A DNA stretch of 64,000 bases from Nitrospira defluvii (GTDB lineage Bacteria; Nitrospirota; Nitrospiria; Nitrospirales; Nitrospiraceae), in assembly GCA_000196815.1 (NCBI GenBank), contig FP929003.1, forward strand, positions 3,991,501 to 4,055,500, read 5' to 3'. Shown in pieces: positions 25,072 to 35,214 of the stretch (its first letter is position 1; each line of letters begins with the position of its first letter). A model generated the notes under the pieces. It was given only the letters and a program-made list of their open reading frames with translations, ran no database searches and was not told the origin of the DNA. Position numbers and translations under genes: made by a program.

Positions 25072-25884
25072 ATGGACCTTACGCCCATGTGGTTCGGTGT
25101 GTATAAGGCCTTGAAATACCTGCTCTACCCCTTGTCCTGGATTCTCATCGCCGGACTACTTGCCTTATTGACCGCCTGCCTCCCGGTGTCCCCCGGAAGG
25201 ACGACTTGGGTCAGGCGCTTCTTGTTCCTCACCGTGCTACTGTTGCTGCTGACGGCCACCCCCGTACTATCCCTCGTATACATTGCGCTGCTCGAAACGC
25301 AGTATCCATCATTCCTGCCCGCTTCCGCATCGAAGTTCGATGCGGTGGTGGTTCTGGCAGGTGGCGTCTTTCAGAAGGGATCACTCCGCCCAGCCGATGA
25401 AGTTTCTGATGCCTCCCGCCAGCGTACGAGTTGTGGCACAGACTTGTGGAAACAGAATCTTGCCCCGAAACTGTTACTCACCGGGGGCGACGCCACCGTA
25501 TTTCGAACCGGTCTGATGGAATCCCACGAGATGAAACGGTGGGCCATTCGCCTTGGTGTGCCGGAATCCGCGATCCTGACCGAGGAACAATCCAGGACCA
25601 CCTATGAAAACGCCGTGCAAACCAAGTCCATGCTCGGGTCAGGACGCATCCTATTGGTGACCGCAGCCTATCACCTGCCCCGGGCAGTCAGACTCTTCGA
25701 AAAACAAGGTTTTGTCGTCACCCCGTTTCCCTGCGGCTTTGAATCTCAACACACTCCACAGCAAGCCTGGGAACAGGCCACCCTCTTTGACTTCCTGCCC
25801 ACAGCCAAGGCCCTGCTCATCACCTCCCAAGCCGTCGATGAAGTGGCAGGGATCATCGTCTATTGGCTTGCGGGAAAACTGTAG
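25072..25884 (+). CDS. ElyC/SanA/YdcF-type DUF218 membrane protein
   Basis: 270 aa. Two membrane segments (about residues 10-40 and 46-70) are followed by the DUF218 domain: FDAVVVLAGGVFQKGS, LAPKLLLTGGDATVF, SRTTYENAVQTKSML and ILLVTAAYHLPRAVRLFEKQG. ElyC takes part in envelope and peptidoglycan or lipid-carrier upkeep in E. coli. GGGAG lies just upstream of ATG. Confidence 0.85.
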   Translation: MDLTPMWFGVYKALKYLLYPLSWILIAGLLALLTACLPVSPGRTTWVRRFLFLTVLLLLLTATPVLSLVYIALLETQYPSFLPASASKFDAVVVLAGGVFQKGSLRPADEVSDASRQRTSCGTDLWKQNLAPKLLLTGGDATVFRTGLMESHEMKRWAIRLGVPESAILTEEQSRTTYENAVQTKSMLGSGRILLVTAAYHLPRAVRLFEKQGFVVTPFPCGFESQHTPQQAWEQATLFDFLPTAKALLITSQAVDEVAGIIVYWLAGKL

Positions 25885-25975
25885 GGTCCACGACTCCCGA
25901 GCCGACCGAGACTCCACACAGTCAAGCCAATCAGAACCGGGTAGTTGTGCGAAAGGATGCGCTCATGTGTCTGGA

Positions 25976-26347
25976 TCACTCGCCGGAAGACTCATGCTCA
26001 AGGCACTCAATCACAGAGGCATAGGTGAGCTCGCGAACACGAGCCTTGGAAAGACCAGAGGGACCGAGATTGCTCTCGAGCCACACACGATCGGCGATCT
26101 CATTGCGCGCTTCGTTGCAACGCCGCCACATCTCGTGCAAAAACTCACTAGGCAGCCCGACTTGCACCCCTTCCGACTCGATGCGGTCATCTAGAATAGC
26201 CAATAAATCGGCAATGGCATGATCCGGCCGGTAAGGAGGTGCCGAGAAGCCGAAGGCCTCCTGTGCCTGCGACTCCTGCCGCGCTTGCTCGACAAGATCC
26301 CGCATGTATTCTTTCAACAATCCAATGATATGGCCGGACAAGCTCAT
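25976..26347 (-). CDS. Hypothetical helical protein, 123 aa
   Basis: From ATG 26347: MSLSGHIIGLLKEYMRDLVE, then a helical acidic body ending in ECLEHESSGE. No membrane span, no recognised domain. The frame extends to 26485 but the added part overlaps the divergent gene's upstream region. Divergent from the Cys-cluster gene. Confidence 0.5.
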   Translation of the reverse strand: MSLSGHIIGLLKEYMRDLVEQARQESQAQEAFGFSAPPYRPDHAIADLLAILDDRIESEGVQVGLPSEFLHEMWRRCNEARNEIADRVWLESNLGPSGLSKARVRELTYASVIECLEHESSGE

Positions 26348-26507
26348 CGACGACAGAGTAGCCGCAACGGTCCTCCCGGGGCAAGACTCAGGGCGAAGAG
26401 GCTTTGGTTGACCACTGATTCTGAGGTTCTCTATGATAGCGCCTGCGCAGCATGGCTCGAATGCCATCCCGCTGCTGACTCCCATTCGAACTGAAAGATG
26501 GGTACCC

Positions 26508-27305
26508 GTGAGTCACCACCCTGCTGCTGAACACTTTGAAATCTCTCTACAGACTCCAAGCGGAGAAATCAGCACTGCCGTAGGCGTACCGGCAGGCTTC
26601 GTACCGATCACCGCGATTCTCCCGCTCATGCGCAGTCTCGGAGGAGAAGCCCAGGTGCTGGAACAACGCCGATTACTCGAAGCAGGCCAAAGGATTTCGT
26701 GCGAAAAGGGCTGCGCCGCCTGCTGCCGAATGCTCGTGCCGATTTCGGTGCCGGAGGCCTTTGCTCTCACCAACGCCATCGACCAACTGGACCAGAATGA
26801 GCGGAATCGCCTGCTGGCCAAACTCGACCTGGCCCAGCAACAACTGGCTCGCGCCGGTATCCTGAAACAACTCTCTTCGCTGGCCGATTCTTCTGAGCCG
26901 CTGAATGACGAGGCGATCGAGCCGTTGAACCGGGCCTACTATGCGCTTCGTATGCCCTGCCCCTTTCTCGACAACGAAACCTGCAGCATTTACGCCGATC
27001 GGCCGGCAGCCTGCCGGGAGCTTGCTGTCACGTCGCCGGCCACAGAATGTCAGGAGATGACCAAGCAGACCGTCCAGCCGGTTCCCGTCGCCGTTCGTCT
27101 CAGTACGGCTCTGAGCCTGCTCTGGGCAGACCTGACCGGAACGGCACCCAGGCTGATCCCGCTTCCGCTGGCCGTTGATTGGGCCAGACGGCATAAGGAA
27201 GAGCAGACCAACCAATGGGCCGGCACGGAATTATTCGAGAAAGCCATGGACAAAGTCTGGCAATATCTCAGTCAGGAAACGGCTCGTCGCAGGAATGTGG
27301 GATAG
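26508..27305 (+). CDS. YkgJ-type cysteine-cluster protein (second copy)
   Basis: About 265 aa from GTG 26508; the frame is open to 26433. The metal cluster shows ISCEKGCAACCRMLVPISVPE near residue 66 and PCPFLDNETCSIYADRPAACREL near residue 150, as in UPF0153/YkgJ. A helical C-terminal half (VDWARRHKEEQTNQWAG) extends beyond the usual length. Same family as 12342-12971 but larger. Function unknown. Confidence 0.8.
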   Translation: MSHHPAAEHFEISLQTPSGEISTAVGVPAGFVPITAILPLMRSLGGEAQVLEQRRLLEAGQRISCEKGCAACCRMLVPISVPEAFALTNAIDQLDQNERNRLLAKLDLAQQQLARAGILKQLSSLADSSEPLNDEAIEPLNRAYYALRMPCPFLDNETCSIYADRPAACRELAVTSPATECQEMTKQTVQPVPVAVRLSTALSLLWADLTGTAPRLIPLPLAVDWARRHKEEQTNQWAGTELFEKAMDKVWQYLSQETARRRNVG

Positions 27306-27387
27306 GGTAGCCCGTTGGGTTGACCCTATTACTCTCCGTTACCGAGAAGTTCACTTTTCACCACCGACCGATTCCGCAGGAGGATGA

Positions 27388-28008
27388 ATGCAGAACCCCG
27401 TGATTGTGTGTCTGGACCTTGAGGGCGTGCTGGTGCCTGAAATTTGGGTGAACTTTGCCATCAAGACCGGGATCGAAGAGCTCAAGATTACCACCCGCGA
27501 GATGCCGGATTACGATGCCCTGATGACACGCCGCTTGAGCATCCTGGATCAACATGGCCTGACCCTGGCGGACATTCAATCCGTGATTGACGCCATGGGA
27601 CCGATGGAAGGCGCTGCCGAATTCATTGGGTGGTTGCGGGAACGGACACAGGTCATCATTCTGTCGGATACGTTTTATGAATTCGCGCTTCCCTTGATGC
27701 GGCAGCTCGGATATCCGACGATTTTCTGCAATCAACTGGAGATTGGGCCGACCGGCAAGATCGTCAACTATAAACTCCGCCAGCCGAACCAGAAAAAACA
27801 TGCGGTGGCCGCGTTGAAAAATCTGAATTTTCGTGTCATGGCGGCAGGGGACGCCTACAACGACACTGCCATGCTGGGAGAGGCTCACGCCGGATTTTTT
27901 TTCCGCCCGCCCGGCCATCTCCCGAAAGAATTCCCTCAGTTTCCGGTGACGAACACGTATGCCGAACTGCAGGAGCAATTTCGAAAAGCAGGGAACTTGC
28001 GAGAATAA
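27388..28008 (+). CDS. thrH: Phosphoserine/homoserine phosphotransferase ThrH
   Basis: 206-aa HAD enzyme. VCLDLEGVLVPEIW is the ThrH form of the DxDGT motif, with Glu replacing the second Asp. VIILSDTFYEFALPLMRQLG is motif II, and VMAAGDAYNDTAMLGEAHAG carries motif III. ThrH dephosphorylates phosphoserine and can transfer phosphate to homoserine. AGGAGG precedes ATG. Possibly the serine-pathway phosphatase of this genome. Confidence 0.93.
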   Translation: MQNPVIVCLDLEGVLVPEIWVNFAIKTGIEELKITTREMPDYDALMTRRLSILDQHGLTLADIQSVIDAMGPMEGAAEFIGWLRERTQVIILSDTFYEFALPLMRQLGYPTIFCNQLEIGPTGKIVNYKLRQPNQKKHAVAALKNLNFRVMAAGDAYNDTAMLGEAHAGFFFRPPGHLPKEFPQFPVTNTYAELQEQFRKAGNLRE

Positions 28009-28085
28009 TAGCCACACGGCTACTAAATCATTCTTCTCCGGCAAAATGGCATCGGAGGGTCGCAAGACAATAACGAGACGACGGC

Positions 28086-29948
28086 TTAGTCACAGGCCTC
28101 GTTGACCACGCCAAGCACTCGGCGGCCATACCGCTCCACCTTGACCTCGCCGATCCCGGGAATCTCCAGCAGGGCGGCAAGCGTCACGGGTTTGTAACCG
28201 GCGATATTCCGAAGGGTCTTGTCATGAAAAATAACAAACGGCGCGACGCCCTCTTCCTCAGCCAGCTCTCTCCGCAACTGGCGGAGCCGCTCAAAGAGCT
28301 GTGGGTCGACGGAGGCAGTGTGAATAGGCGCCATCGAGCTGCCCCGCTCACTCGCTTTTGACTTTATCGCCGACGCTGCCGGATCCTCAACCTGCTCGCT
28401 CATTAACAGAGGACTGATTCCTTTCAACGACTCCTGTCCCTTCCGCGTGAGGTCGAGCGTGGGATACTCCAGTCCCTCGACCTGCAGATATCCCGCATCG
28501 ATCAGGGCTTTCACCAGACGAGTCAACGCCGTCTTCGACCATGCGTGATAGCCCCCATACCCCGGACACTCTTCGGCCCCATAGGTGAGCAGCGCCTTCG
28601 ATCGACTCCCGCGGAGCATGTCGACGATGCGGCTCACACCGAATCGGCCCCTACACCAGGAGACCGCCGCCAGGACAGCCTTCGCGCAGGTGGCCTCATC
28701 ACCGACAACGTGCGCACTAGGCTGTGACGTCACCACGCAACGATCACACAGCCCACAGGGCCCAAGGGCCCGTTCGGCCTCGTCACTGAAGTAGTCGAGA
28801 ATGGCGAGTTGCCGGCAGGTCGGCCCCGACACGTATTCCAGCAAGTCTTGAAGCAATGTCTTCATGCGATCGGCGCGTGCTGAACTGCCGGATTCTTTCG
28901 ACGCTTGCTGAATGAAGTATTCCTGGGTGGCCACATCCCGTTCGTGAAACAGCAGCAGACAGGCGGCAGGTCGGCCATCGCGCCCCGCCCGGCCCACTTC
29001 CTGATAGTAGGCCTCCAGGCTTCCCGGAATATCGAAATGCACCACCAGTCGGACATCCGACTTATCGATCCCCATGCCGAACGCATTGGTCGCCGCCAAA
29101 ATCCTCACCGCTCCAACCCGAAACTCGTCATGCACCTTCCGTCGCTCTTCATCCGACAAACCGGCGTGATAATATCCGACCGACGACTGCGACGCCCCCA
29201 GGCAGGCCGCCACCTCCTCCACCGCTCGGCGCGTGGCGCAATAGACCAGAATGGTGCCCGTTTCGTATTCACGCACCGCACGATCCAATATCGCGAGCTT
29301 TTCCTGGCGGGAGCGGCAGAGGCGAACGGACAGCGCGAGGTTAGGCCGTCGAAAGCCGGTCACCAGGCGAAGCGGATCCTGGAGCGACAGTCGATCGCAT
29401 AAATCTGCCTGCACACGCGCGGTCGCCGTGGCCGTCAAGGCCAGGCAAGGGGGATTCTCGAGTTCCCTGCGCAACCGGCCGATGTTCAGATAGTCAGGGC
29501 GGAAATCGTGCCCCCACTGGGAAATGCAATGCGCTTCGTCGACGACGAGTAACGACACCCACAGCGAGCGGAGCAACCGGAGAAACCGCTCGTGCTGCAT
29601 CCGCTCCGGAGCGAGATAGAGCAACTGTACCCGGCGCAGCTTGAGATCCAATACCACTCGATCCCGCTCCTGCTCGGAAAGCCCGGAGTGGAACGCCGCC
29701 GCGGCAATCCCCCGCGCCTTCAAACCAGTGACTTGATCCTGCATTAACGCGATGAGCGGAGAAATCACCAGGGTCACCCCTGGCAACAGGGTGGCGGGAA
29801 GCTGGTAACAGAGCGACTTGCCCTGGCCTGTCGGCATAACCGCCATGGCATCGCGACGGGTCAACACGGCCTCCATGACTTCGCGCTGACCCGCACGGAA
29901 GGCCGTGAACCCGAATGTCTGGCTTAGCTGTGTACTCAGATCGTCCAC
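28086..29948 (-). CDS. recQ: ATP-dependent DNA helicase RecQ
   Basis: 620 aa, full RecQ layout. Helicase motifs include MPTGQGKSLCYQLPA and LLVVDEAHCISQWGHDFRPDY, and NAFGMGIDKSDVRLVVHFDIPGSLEAYYQEVGRAGRD. The RQC zinc site is near CRQLAILDYF and CGLCDRC. An HRDC domain closes the C-terminus (FVIFHDKTLRNIAG, IPGIGEVKVERYG). The start is GTG. Acts in recombination and stalled-fork repair. Confidence 0.96.
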   Translation of the reverse strand: MDDLSTQLSQTFGFTAFRAGQREVMEAVLTRRDAMAVMPTGQGKSLCYQLPATLLPGVTLVISPLIALMQDQVTGLKARGIAAAAFHSGLSEQERDRVVLDLKLRRVQLLYLAPERMQHERFLRLLRSLWVSLLVVDEAHCISQWGHDFRPDYLNIGRLRRELENPPCLALTATATARVQADLCDRLSLQDPLRLVTGFRRPNLALSVRLCRSRQEKLAILDRAVREYETGTILVYCATRRAVEEVAACLGASQSSVGYYHAGLSDEERRKVHDEFRVGAVRILAATNAFGMGIDKSDVRLVVHFDIPGSLEAYYQEVGRAGRDGRPAACLLLFHERDVATQEYFIQQASKESGSSARADRMKTLLQDLLEYVSGPTCRQLAILDYFSDEAERALGPCGLCDRCVVTSQPSAHVVGDEATCAKAVLAAVSWCRGRFGVSRIVDMLRGSRSKALLTYGAEECPGYGGYHAWSKTALTRLVKALIDAGYLQVEGLEYPTLDLTRKGQESLKGISPLLMSEQVEDPAASAIKSKASERGSSMAPIHTASVDPQLFERLRQLRRELAEEEGVAPFVIFHDKTLRNIAGYKPVTLAALLEIPGIGEVKVERYGRRVLGVVNEACD

Positions 29949-30064
29949 GGTAAGGAAAGAAACGCAGGAACAATGATGAAGATGACGAGTGGCCGAGTAT
30001 AAGGCGATCGACTGACTGCGGGCAAGCCGACGCTCTCACCCCAACCCGCTGACCACCGGCGCGG

Positions 30065-30101
30065 GAAAAAAGAAGCCCCGCCGGGGATCACCCGGCGGGG
30101 C
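30065..30101 (-). terminator. Intrinsic terminator of the exported-protein gene
   Basis: GCCCCGCCGGG (30075-30085) pairs perfectly with CCCGGCGGGGC (30091-30101) across a five-base loop. On the minus strand it runs into TTCTTTTTTCCC. It lies about 60 bases after the stop at 30164. Confidence 0.88.
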
Positions 30102-30163
30102 ATCACGCTTCGAGACAGGCAGGGGATCTCCCTCACGCCTCGCACTCTGTCGGTCGATTCACC

Positions 30164-30592
30164 CTACGGAGCGGTATAGCTGCCGAACTTCGGCACCGTG
30201 TCGCATCCGGGACCTTGATCCTGATTCGCCACACACAGATGCCGCAGGGCACCCTGTGCGGACAAGCGGGCTTCTTTGTGCAAGCGAGCCTTGCCGTAAT
30301 CCACCGCCAGCTTCAACTGACGCATGGCATCGGCCCCGGCTCCGCCTGACTGGGCCTTGCTGAGTCCGTCCTGCAGTTTTGCCGTGGCACTGTCGATGAC
30401 GGACCGGTCGGCTCCCCATCGCTTTGCCAAGTCGACGGTCGTGCGCTTGCCGAGGCCCGGCGCATCGGTCAACTCGACGATGGCATCGTTCACTGCCTGA
30501 ATCGCATCCGCGACCTGAGCCTGCGCGGTGACCGGCTGGCTGCCGATCGCCAACGCTGCGACGCCCAGCGTTACGAACATGAGTTTTTTCAT
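30164..30592 (-). CDS. Small exported hypothetical protein
   Basis: 142 aa. Signal peptide MKKLMFVTLGVAALAIGSQP ending near AQAQ. The mature part is helical (VADAIQAVNDAIVELTD, SATAKLQDGLSKAQSG, MRQLKLAVDYGKARLHKEAR) with a Cys pair near the end (LCVANQDQGPGCD). AAGGAG precedes the ATG pair. Periplasmic; no family recognised. Lies downstream of the porin gene on the same strand and has its own terminator. Confidence 0.7.
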   Translation of the reverse strand: MKKLMFVTLGVAALAIGSQPVTAQAQVADAIQAVNDAIVELTDAPGLGKRTTVDLAKRWGADRSVIDSATAKLQDGLSKAQSGGAGADAMRQLKLAVDYGKARLHKEARLSAQGALRHLCVANQDQGPGCDTVPKFGSYTAP

Positions 30593-30670
30593 CATGATCT
30601 CCTTTGACTAAAGCCATCAGCGATCAGCAAGGACGCTGTCAGCTGAAAGCTGTAAGCTGATCGCTTCTTC

Positions 30671-32338
30671 CTAGAAGTTCATCCAGAGCGACATGTAGGC
30701 CCAGTGCTGATTTTGCGTCTGGTTCAGGGTGCTGGTCAAATAGCCGCCGCTGAAAATCGTGCCGTAGGTGGTCTGCAGCGCGACTTTGCCGTCGGCAAAC
30801 ATTCTGGTGTAGCTGACGTCGATTTCGTCGCCGATGTGCGTCTTGGTATTGTTGGCGTTCGAGAAGACGTAGCAACCCTGAGCGGCTCGATACCAACAAT
30901 CCTTGGAGTTGGCGAGGTTCAGGTTCGTGTACCACAATTCGATATGGTCACGTGCGGTAGGACGAGCCTGCAAGTTGACAGATGGTGACAGCATGTTCTT
31001 CCACGCTTGCACATCCATGTAGCCCATGTGGATGTGGTTCGTCGGGAAGAAGTTCTCAAAGGTATTCGCTGTCTTACAAGAACCAGCCGTCGCGCCGCAG
31101 GTGTTGTTCCGGCTGTCGCCAGAGGCGTAATCGAGGTTGAATGCGATCCGGGTCTTCCACGCCGTGTCATAGAACGTGTAGCCGATCCAGTTTCTGGTTG
31201 CCCAGGCATTGATGTGCAAACACTTCTGTTCGCCCACGCAAGCCCCAGCCTGACCCATCTGGCCGAACTGATAGGCGATTTCGTTGCTGAAATCGAATCC
31301 GCCTTTGCGCATTTCGATCCGGTTTCCGATCATATGCCGGGTCTGGTTGGAGTGCTTCGCCGTACCAAGTCCCTGCCCCGCAAAGTCCGCTGAACCATAC
31401 CGATTCTGGTACAAGACATAGAACGGCTCGATGACCATTCCAGGCACCATTTTGATCTGGTTGTAGAAAATGAACATGTCAGCATCGCGGTTTGCATCCT
31501 GAGCTCCGCTGCCGGCGATATTGGGCGCGCCGCTCCCGACTGCAGCTGCCTGACCGAGGTCACTTTCCGAGTTACGGAACCAGCCGAAATAGCTGTCCCA
31601 GCTCTTCGTCTGGTAGGCAAACATCACACCGTCATGTGAATAACCGGTGTTGGCCCAATCGAAGTGACCGAACAGAGAGTGGTTACCGAACACGACATAC
31701 TGCCGACCGATCTTCACGCTCAGACCCTGCACATCGGCCAGATTCCTGATCAACATATAGGCCGCACGGACGCCCAAACGGCCGCCGTTTCCATTAGTGT
31801 TGGCTCCCTGTATAGCCCCACCATTATGGTTCAGCGGATCACCACCGTTCCCCGCGTTGGTCGCACTGCCATTTCCGCCCCAGGTCGCGCTGTCGATAAT
31901 TTCCACGTAGAAATTCACATCGGGAGAGAGGTCGTACCCGATGCCCAAGCGCATCCATTGCTGCACGAACATGTCATTGCCCTTGTTGCCGCCGCCGGCT
32001 GCGGTTCCGCGGGTTCCGAACGAGTTACATGTTCCGCCGGCTCCTTGAGCCAAGCCGAAGCAGGCATTGTTTCGCATTTCCGGCCGCACACGCAGATCGG
32101 CGCGCATCCAGAGGTTCTTGATGTCGAAGTTCCGGCCGATGACCGGATCGTACAGTTCGTACGCTTCTTTTTGCGGCATGTTACGAGGAATAGCGGGAAG
32201 GTTGGTGATGCGTTCGCCCGGGGGAAGTTCATATCCGGCAAAGGCCGGGACTGTCAGACACTGCAGAGCCGTCACTGCCGCAGCGCCGAAGATGGCGGCC
32301 AACCGGCCCCATCTGGTCCGTCCATGGATGCGTTTCAT
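30671..32338 (-). CDS. Outer-membrane alginate-export-type porin
   Basis: 555 aa from ATG 32338 (AGGAGG six bases upstream). The signal is long (RIHGRTRWGRLAAIFGAAAV... to FAG). The body has alternating beta-strand patterns typical of an 18-strand barrel: MRADLRVRPEMRNN, VKIGRQYVVFGNHSLFGHFD, RIEMRKGGFDFSNEIAYQFG. It ends in a terminal aromatic pattern, MSLWMNF. This matches the Alginate_exp porin family. The ligand need not be alginate; in nitrite-oxidising bacteria such porins are abundant in the outer membrane. Four Cys in the loops (NNACFGL, GGTCNS) are unusual for porins. Confidence 0.82.
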   Translation of the reverse strand: MKRIHGRTRWGRLAAIFGAAAVTALQCLTVPAFAGYELPPGERITNLPAIPRNMPQKEAYELYDPVIGRNFDIKNLWMRADLRVRPEMRNNACFGLAQGAGGTCNSFGTRGTAAGGGNKGNDMFVQQWMRLGIGYDLSPDVNFYVEIIDSATWGGNGSATNAGNGGDPLNHNGGAIQGANTNGNGGRLGVRAAYMLIRNLADVQGLSVKIGRQYVVFGNHSLFGHFDWANTGYSHDGVMFAYQTKSWDSYFGWFRNSESDLGQAAAVGSGAPNIAGSGAQDANRDADMFIFYNQIKMVPGMVIEPFYVLYQNRYGSADFAGQGLGTAKHSNQTRHMIGNRIEMRKGGFDFSNEIAYQFGQMGQAGACVGEQKCLHINAWATRNWIGYTFYDTAWKTRIAFNLDYASGDSRNNTCGATAGSCKTANTFENFFPTNHIHMGYMDVQAWKNMLSPSVNLQARPTARDHIELWYTNLNLANSKDCWYRAAQGCYVFSNANNTKTHIGDEIDVSYTRMFADGKVALQTTYGTIFSGGYLTSTLNQTQNQHWAYMSLWMNF

Positions 32339-32590
32339 AGCGTTCCTCCTGTGAATTGGATGGCAACCCGTTGTGTACCCACTCACGCCGGGTGCCGCCT
32401 ATACATCCAACCGCTATTGCACTACAAAGCCCACTGTGTGTGTGATGTCGGGACGCTCGAACCTGAATGGTGCCCACCATTCGGTCCCAATCCTCGCTTC
32501 ACTCCTGAAACGAGCTCCTCACACCGTAAGGTCTTGTATTGTTGCTGTGGTCACCTCCCTTCACAGCCGTAGAGCGGATATGAAATGGTA

Positions 32591-32890
32591 TTAGGCCTGC
32601 TTGGGCAAACCCGATTCCTCTGCCCCGTGCTCTACGCCCGATGTTGCGTGGTTAATCTGTTCTTCCGCTTCCTTCATCGACGACTCAAAATCCTGCTCCA
32701 CCATTTTCATTTCCTGCTGAATCATGTTGAGCTCCGGCTCAACCGTCTTCTTCAGATCGTCCGCCGTTTCTTTAAATCCTTTCACGGCCTTGCCCACCTG
32801 ACGCCCGATCTCAGGCAACTGCTTGGGCCCGAAGAGCAGGAACGCAATGACCAGGATTATGAGAATTTCACCAGCGCCAAGACCGAACAT
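32591..32890 (-). CDS. Sec-independent translocase subunit TatA/TatB-like
   Basis: 99 aa. N-terminal span GLGAGEILIILVIAFLLFGPK, FGPKQLPEIGRQVGKAVKGF hinge, and a longer amphipathic helix (FKETADDLKKTVEPELNMIQ). The length and charged C-terminus suggest TatB or a TatA/B hybrid. Follows TatA in the same direction, so they are probably one transcript. TatC is not in view. Confidence 0.88.
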   Translation of the reverse strand: MFGLGAGEILIILVIAFLLFGPKQLPEIGRQVGKAVKGFKETADDLKKTVEPELNMIQQEMKMVEQDFESSMKEAEEQINHATSGVEHGAEESGLPKQA

Positions 32891-32985
32891 GGTGTTCCAT
32901 ACTGAGGGGGGTGTACTGAAGACCGGGGCGGCGGAACTCCGAGGTCACCTCGCCGTCATTCGGTCTGCATCCTCAGTTTCGCAAG

Positions 32986-33270
32986 TTACCCCTGCGTCGT
33001 CCGTGGCGGTGGAGCCGCACCGGCCTGCTGAGCAGGCGGCGGTGTGGCCGGCTGTCCGGTTTGCTGGATCTGTGCCGACGGCTGAGCCGGGGCGGGTTCC
33101 GCCTCGGTGGCCGTCACATCAATGGCATCCGCTTCGTGAACCGATTTCTTGAACCCTTTGATTGCTTTGCCTAATCCCTCACCGAGCTGGGGAATTTTCC
33201 CCGCACCGAAGATGATCAGGACGATGATGAGAATCAGCAACAGCTCCATCCAGCCAAACGAACCAAACAT
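32986..33270 (-). CDS. tatA: Twin-arginine translocase subunit TatA
   Basis: 94 aa: [20 protein letters not shown], then [20 protein letters not shown], the TatA hinge and amphipathic helix. A Pro/Ala/Gln-rich tail ([20 protein letters not shown]) follows. Forms the Tat pore for folded proteins. First of a TatA then TatB-like pair. Confidence 0.93.
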   Translation of the reverse strand: MFGSFGWMELLLILIIVLIIFGAGKIPQLGEGLGKAIKGFKKSVHEADAIDVTATEAEPAPAQPSAQIQQTGQPATPPPAQQAGAAPPPRTTQG

Positions 33271-33542
33271 GGTACTGTATGCTCCTTGTTACAGCTGTGC
33301 GATTATTCGCACGACGTATGTTCACGCACTCGCGACCGCAAAACCGTATCGTGAGGAACGTCGTCTCAGATGATCGTGTCTGCGTGACCCCATCCCGATT
33401 GAATGTTCGCGATGCACGGAGGGGAGACGGGTCTTTTCTTCGAAATCGCGGGAAAGGCTATAGAAATGGAATTAATTAGTCAAGCTCTTTCTCCCACAGA
33501 CACTACCTGGTAGGCCCGTCCTGCCGCACGACCCGGTACGGC
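33271..33542. promoter_or_regulatory. Upstream region of tatA
   Basis: About 270 bases between the MidA-like stop and TatA start, both on the minus strand. AT-richer than its neighbours around 33460-33480 and probably holds the tat promoter. Short frames across it have no support. Confidence 0.4.
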
Positions 33543-35027
33543 TTACGGACGACAGGCAAAGTGATAGTACTCGACAGGGCTGGGAGGCGCCCCGAGCGCC
33601 ATCAACACCGCCTCGCGTTCATAGCCCAGATGCTCCAACTCCGGTTGTGCCTGGCTTAATTCTTCTTCGGTGACATAGGCGATCGTATCGGGGATCCCGT
33701 TCGGTTTGAGCGAGAGCAGAATACCCTGCGCCGCATCGCGCTCCTCGGCCGGCATCTCACTGCGCAACGGGAACTCGATCTTGCGTTGATAGGGACTCTC
33801 ATAGGTCTCGTTCAACGTGCGGATGGTCTTGACCGTGAGGCGATCCAGTTCCCAGGGCTGCACCTTTGAGCCGACCATCGGGTGGCAAGCCAGCAAGTCC
33901 ATCAGCGTCATCACATTCGTCCCCAGCCGGCTCCCGACGAATTCGCGCTGTGTTTCAATCGCGACCGCGTTCAGCCCCAGATGCTTGGCCACGGCCTGAA
34001 TCAGGGCCAGGTTCACCATGAAGCTGTACTGGCCACCGAACTGGCCATAGCAGGGCTTGTCCGGGTCATTGAGGACTTCCATATCCGCCGTCCCGGCATC
34101 GAAGCTGCTGAACCCCACGGCATCCGGGGCCAACACCCGTTTCGCTTCCTTCAGGGATGCAAACGCGCCGAGATTGACCGGCACCAACACCTCATCGTCG
34201 ATGGCCTTCATGAACTCGGTGATCGTCTTGCGAAAGGGAACGTCTTTCCAGTCCACCTTGTGGTATTCGCGCTCCCAGATCAGGTCGTCCAGAAAGGGCG
34301 GAAACTGCTTGAGTCGCTCGATATCTTTGCCTTCAAAGGCACGGACAAATCCAGACCAATCGGCAATGGCCGCCGCCTTACGCTCATTGAGGTTCGGACG
34401 GAGGTGTTCTTCCTCGAACTCGCCCCCCTTCTTGACCATAAGCTTGGTCGCCAATTCGTTCCAGAGTTCGTTACAGAAGATTCGATCGACGGTGCCGTCG
34501 GCGATAGTCGCCAAGTGCTCGACTTCGGCACACAGCGACTCCACCTTCGCAAGGTGGGGAGCCAGATCAGGATGGGCACGCGCCCGCTCCAACGCATGGG
34601 CCTGAGAATCGACCAGCAGATACCGGACTCGTGGATACACCCGCCCGTCCTTGTCGAGCCGCTGCAGATGGCTGAGAAAACATGCGGCCAGATTCCCGTT
34701 TCCCGGCCCCCATTCCATGACCGTCAACTGAGCTTGAGGAGTGGCGTCGGAGAGCGGATTCGAACCGGGGCCATTCGGCGTCAGCTGTTTTGCGGCGACT
34801 TTCTTGTCGCGTTTGGTCACCTGCTCGAAGTAGTCGGCGGCCAACGCATGCGCCAATCGATAATCAGCCGAGGTGAATGTCTGGTAGAAGCTGCGTTGCT
34901 GGTCGCCCCGCAATTGATAGAACAGGGTATTGATATGGGCCTGCCAGTAATCAACCGGCTTATACTCCCCAAGCGGCTGCGGCAGCGCGTCGGGATCCTC
35001 TACCTGCGTCATGAGGTGCTGTTCCAT
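33543..35027 (-). CDS. MidA-like SAM-dependent methyltransferase (COG1565)
   Basis: 494 aa. The SAM site is TVMEWGPGNGNLAACFLSHL; VRYLLVDSQAHALERARAH and IFCNELWNELATKL give the further motifs of the MidA/NDUFAF7 superfamily. The family includes arginine methyltransferases that assist complex I assembly. The role in this bacterium is inferred only. A long frame on the opposite strand is a shadow. Confidence 0.85.
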   Translation of the reverse strand: MEQHLMTQVEDPDALPQPLGEYKPVDYWQAHINTLFYQLRGDQQRSFYQTFTSADYRLAHALAADYFEQVTKRDKKVAAKQLTPNGPGSNPLSDATPQAQLTVMEWGPGNGNLAACFLSHLQRLDKDGRVYPRVRYLLVDSQAHALERARAHPDLAPHLAKVESLCAEVEHLATIADGTVDRIFCNELWNELATKLMVKKGGEFEEEHLRPNLNERKAAAIADWSGFVRAFEGKDIERLKQFPPFLDDLIWEREYHKVDWKDVPFRKTITEFMKAIDDEVLVPVNLGAFASLKEAKRVLAPDAVGFSSFDAGTADMEVLNDPDKPCYGQFGGQYSFMVNLALIQAVAKHLGLNAVAIETQREFVGSRLGTNVMTLMDLLACHPMVGSKVQPWELDRLTVKTIRTLNETYESPYQRKIEFPLRSEMPAEERDAAQGILLSLKPNGIPDTIAYVTEEELSQAQPELEHLGYEREAVLMALGAPPSPVEYYHFACRP

Positions 35028-35214
35028 GTCTGTCCCCCTGTAGAAAGGAGGAAAGTCTAACAGGAAGCAATTTTCACCCGCAACCTACCCCGCACGATTC
35101 ATCGCCCCTGCCTCGCCGCTCAGACCTCCGTCTCACCGGACGTACCCTCCAGCCAGAGACCCAGCGCACACCCATTCCTTGACAGGCCGGCTGGACGGAG
35201 TGTACCAAGTCAGG

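Noticed and set aside
30159..30617. 152-aa minus-strand frame beside the exported gene
   Set aside because: Different frame of the same region; the 142-aa product has a signal peptide and ribosome site.
33882..35060. 392-aa frame on the plus strand
   Set aside because: Antisense to the clear MidA-like methyltransferase; no family match.
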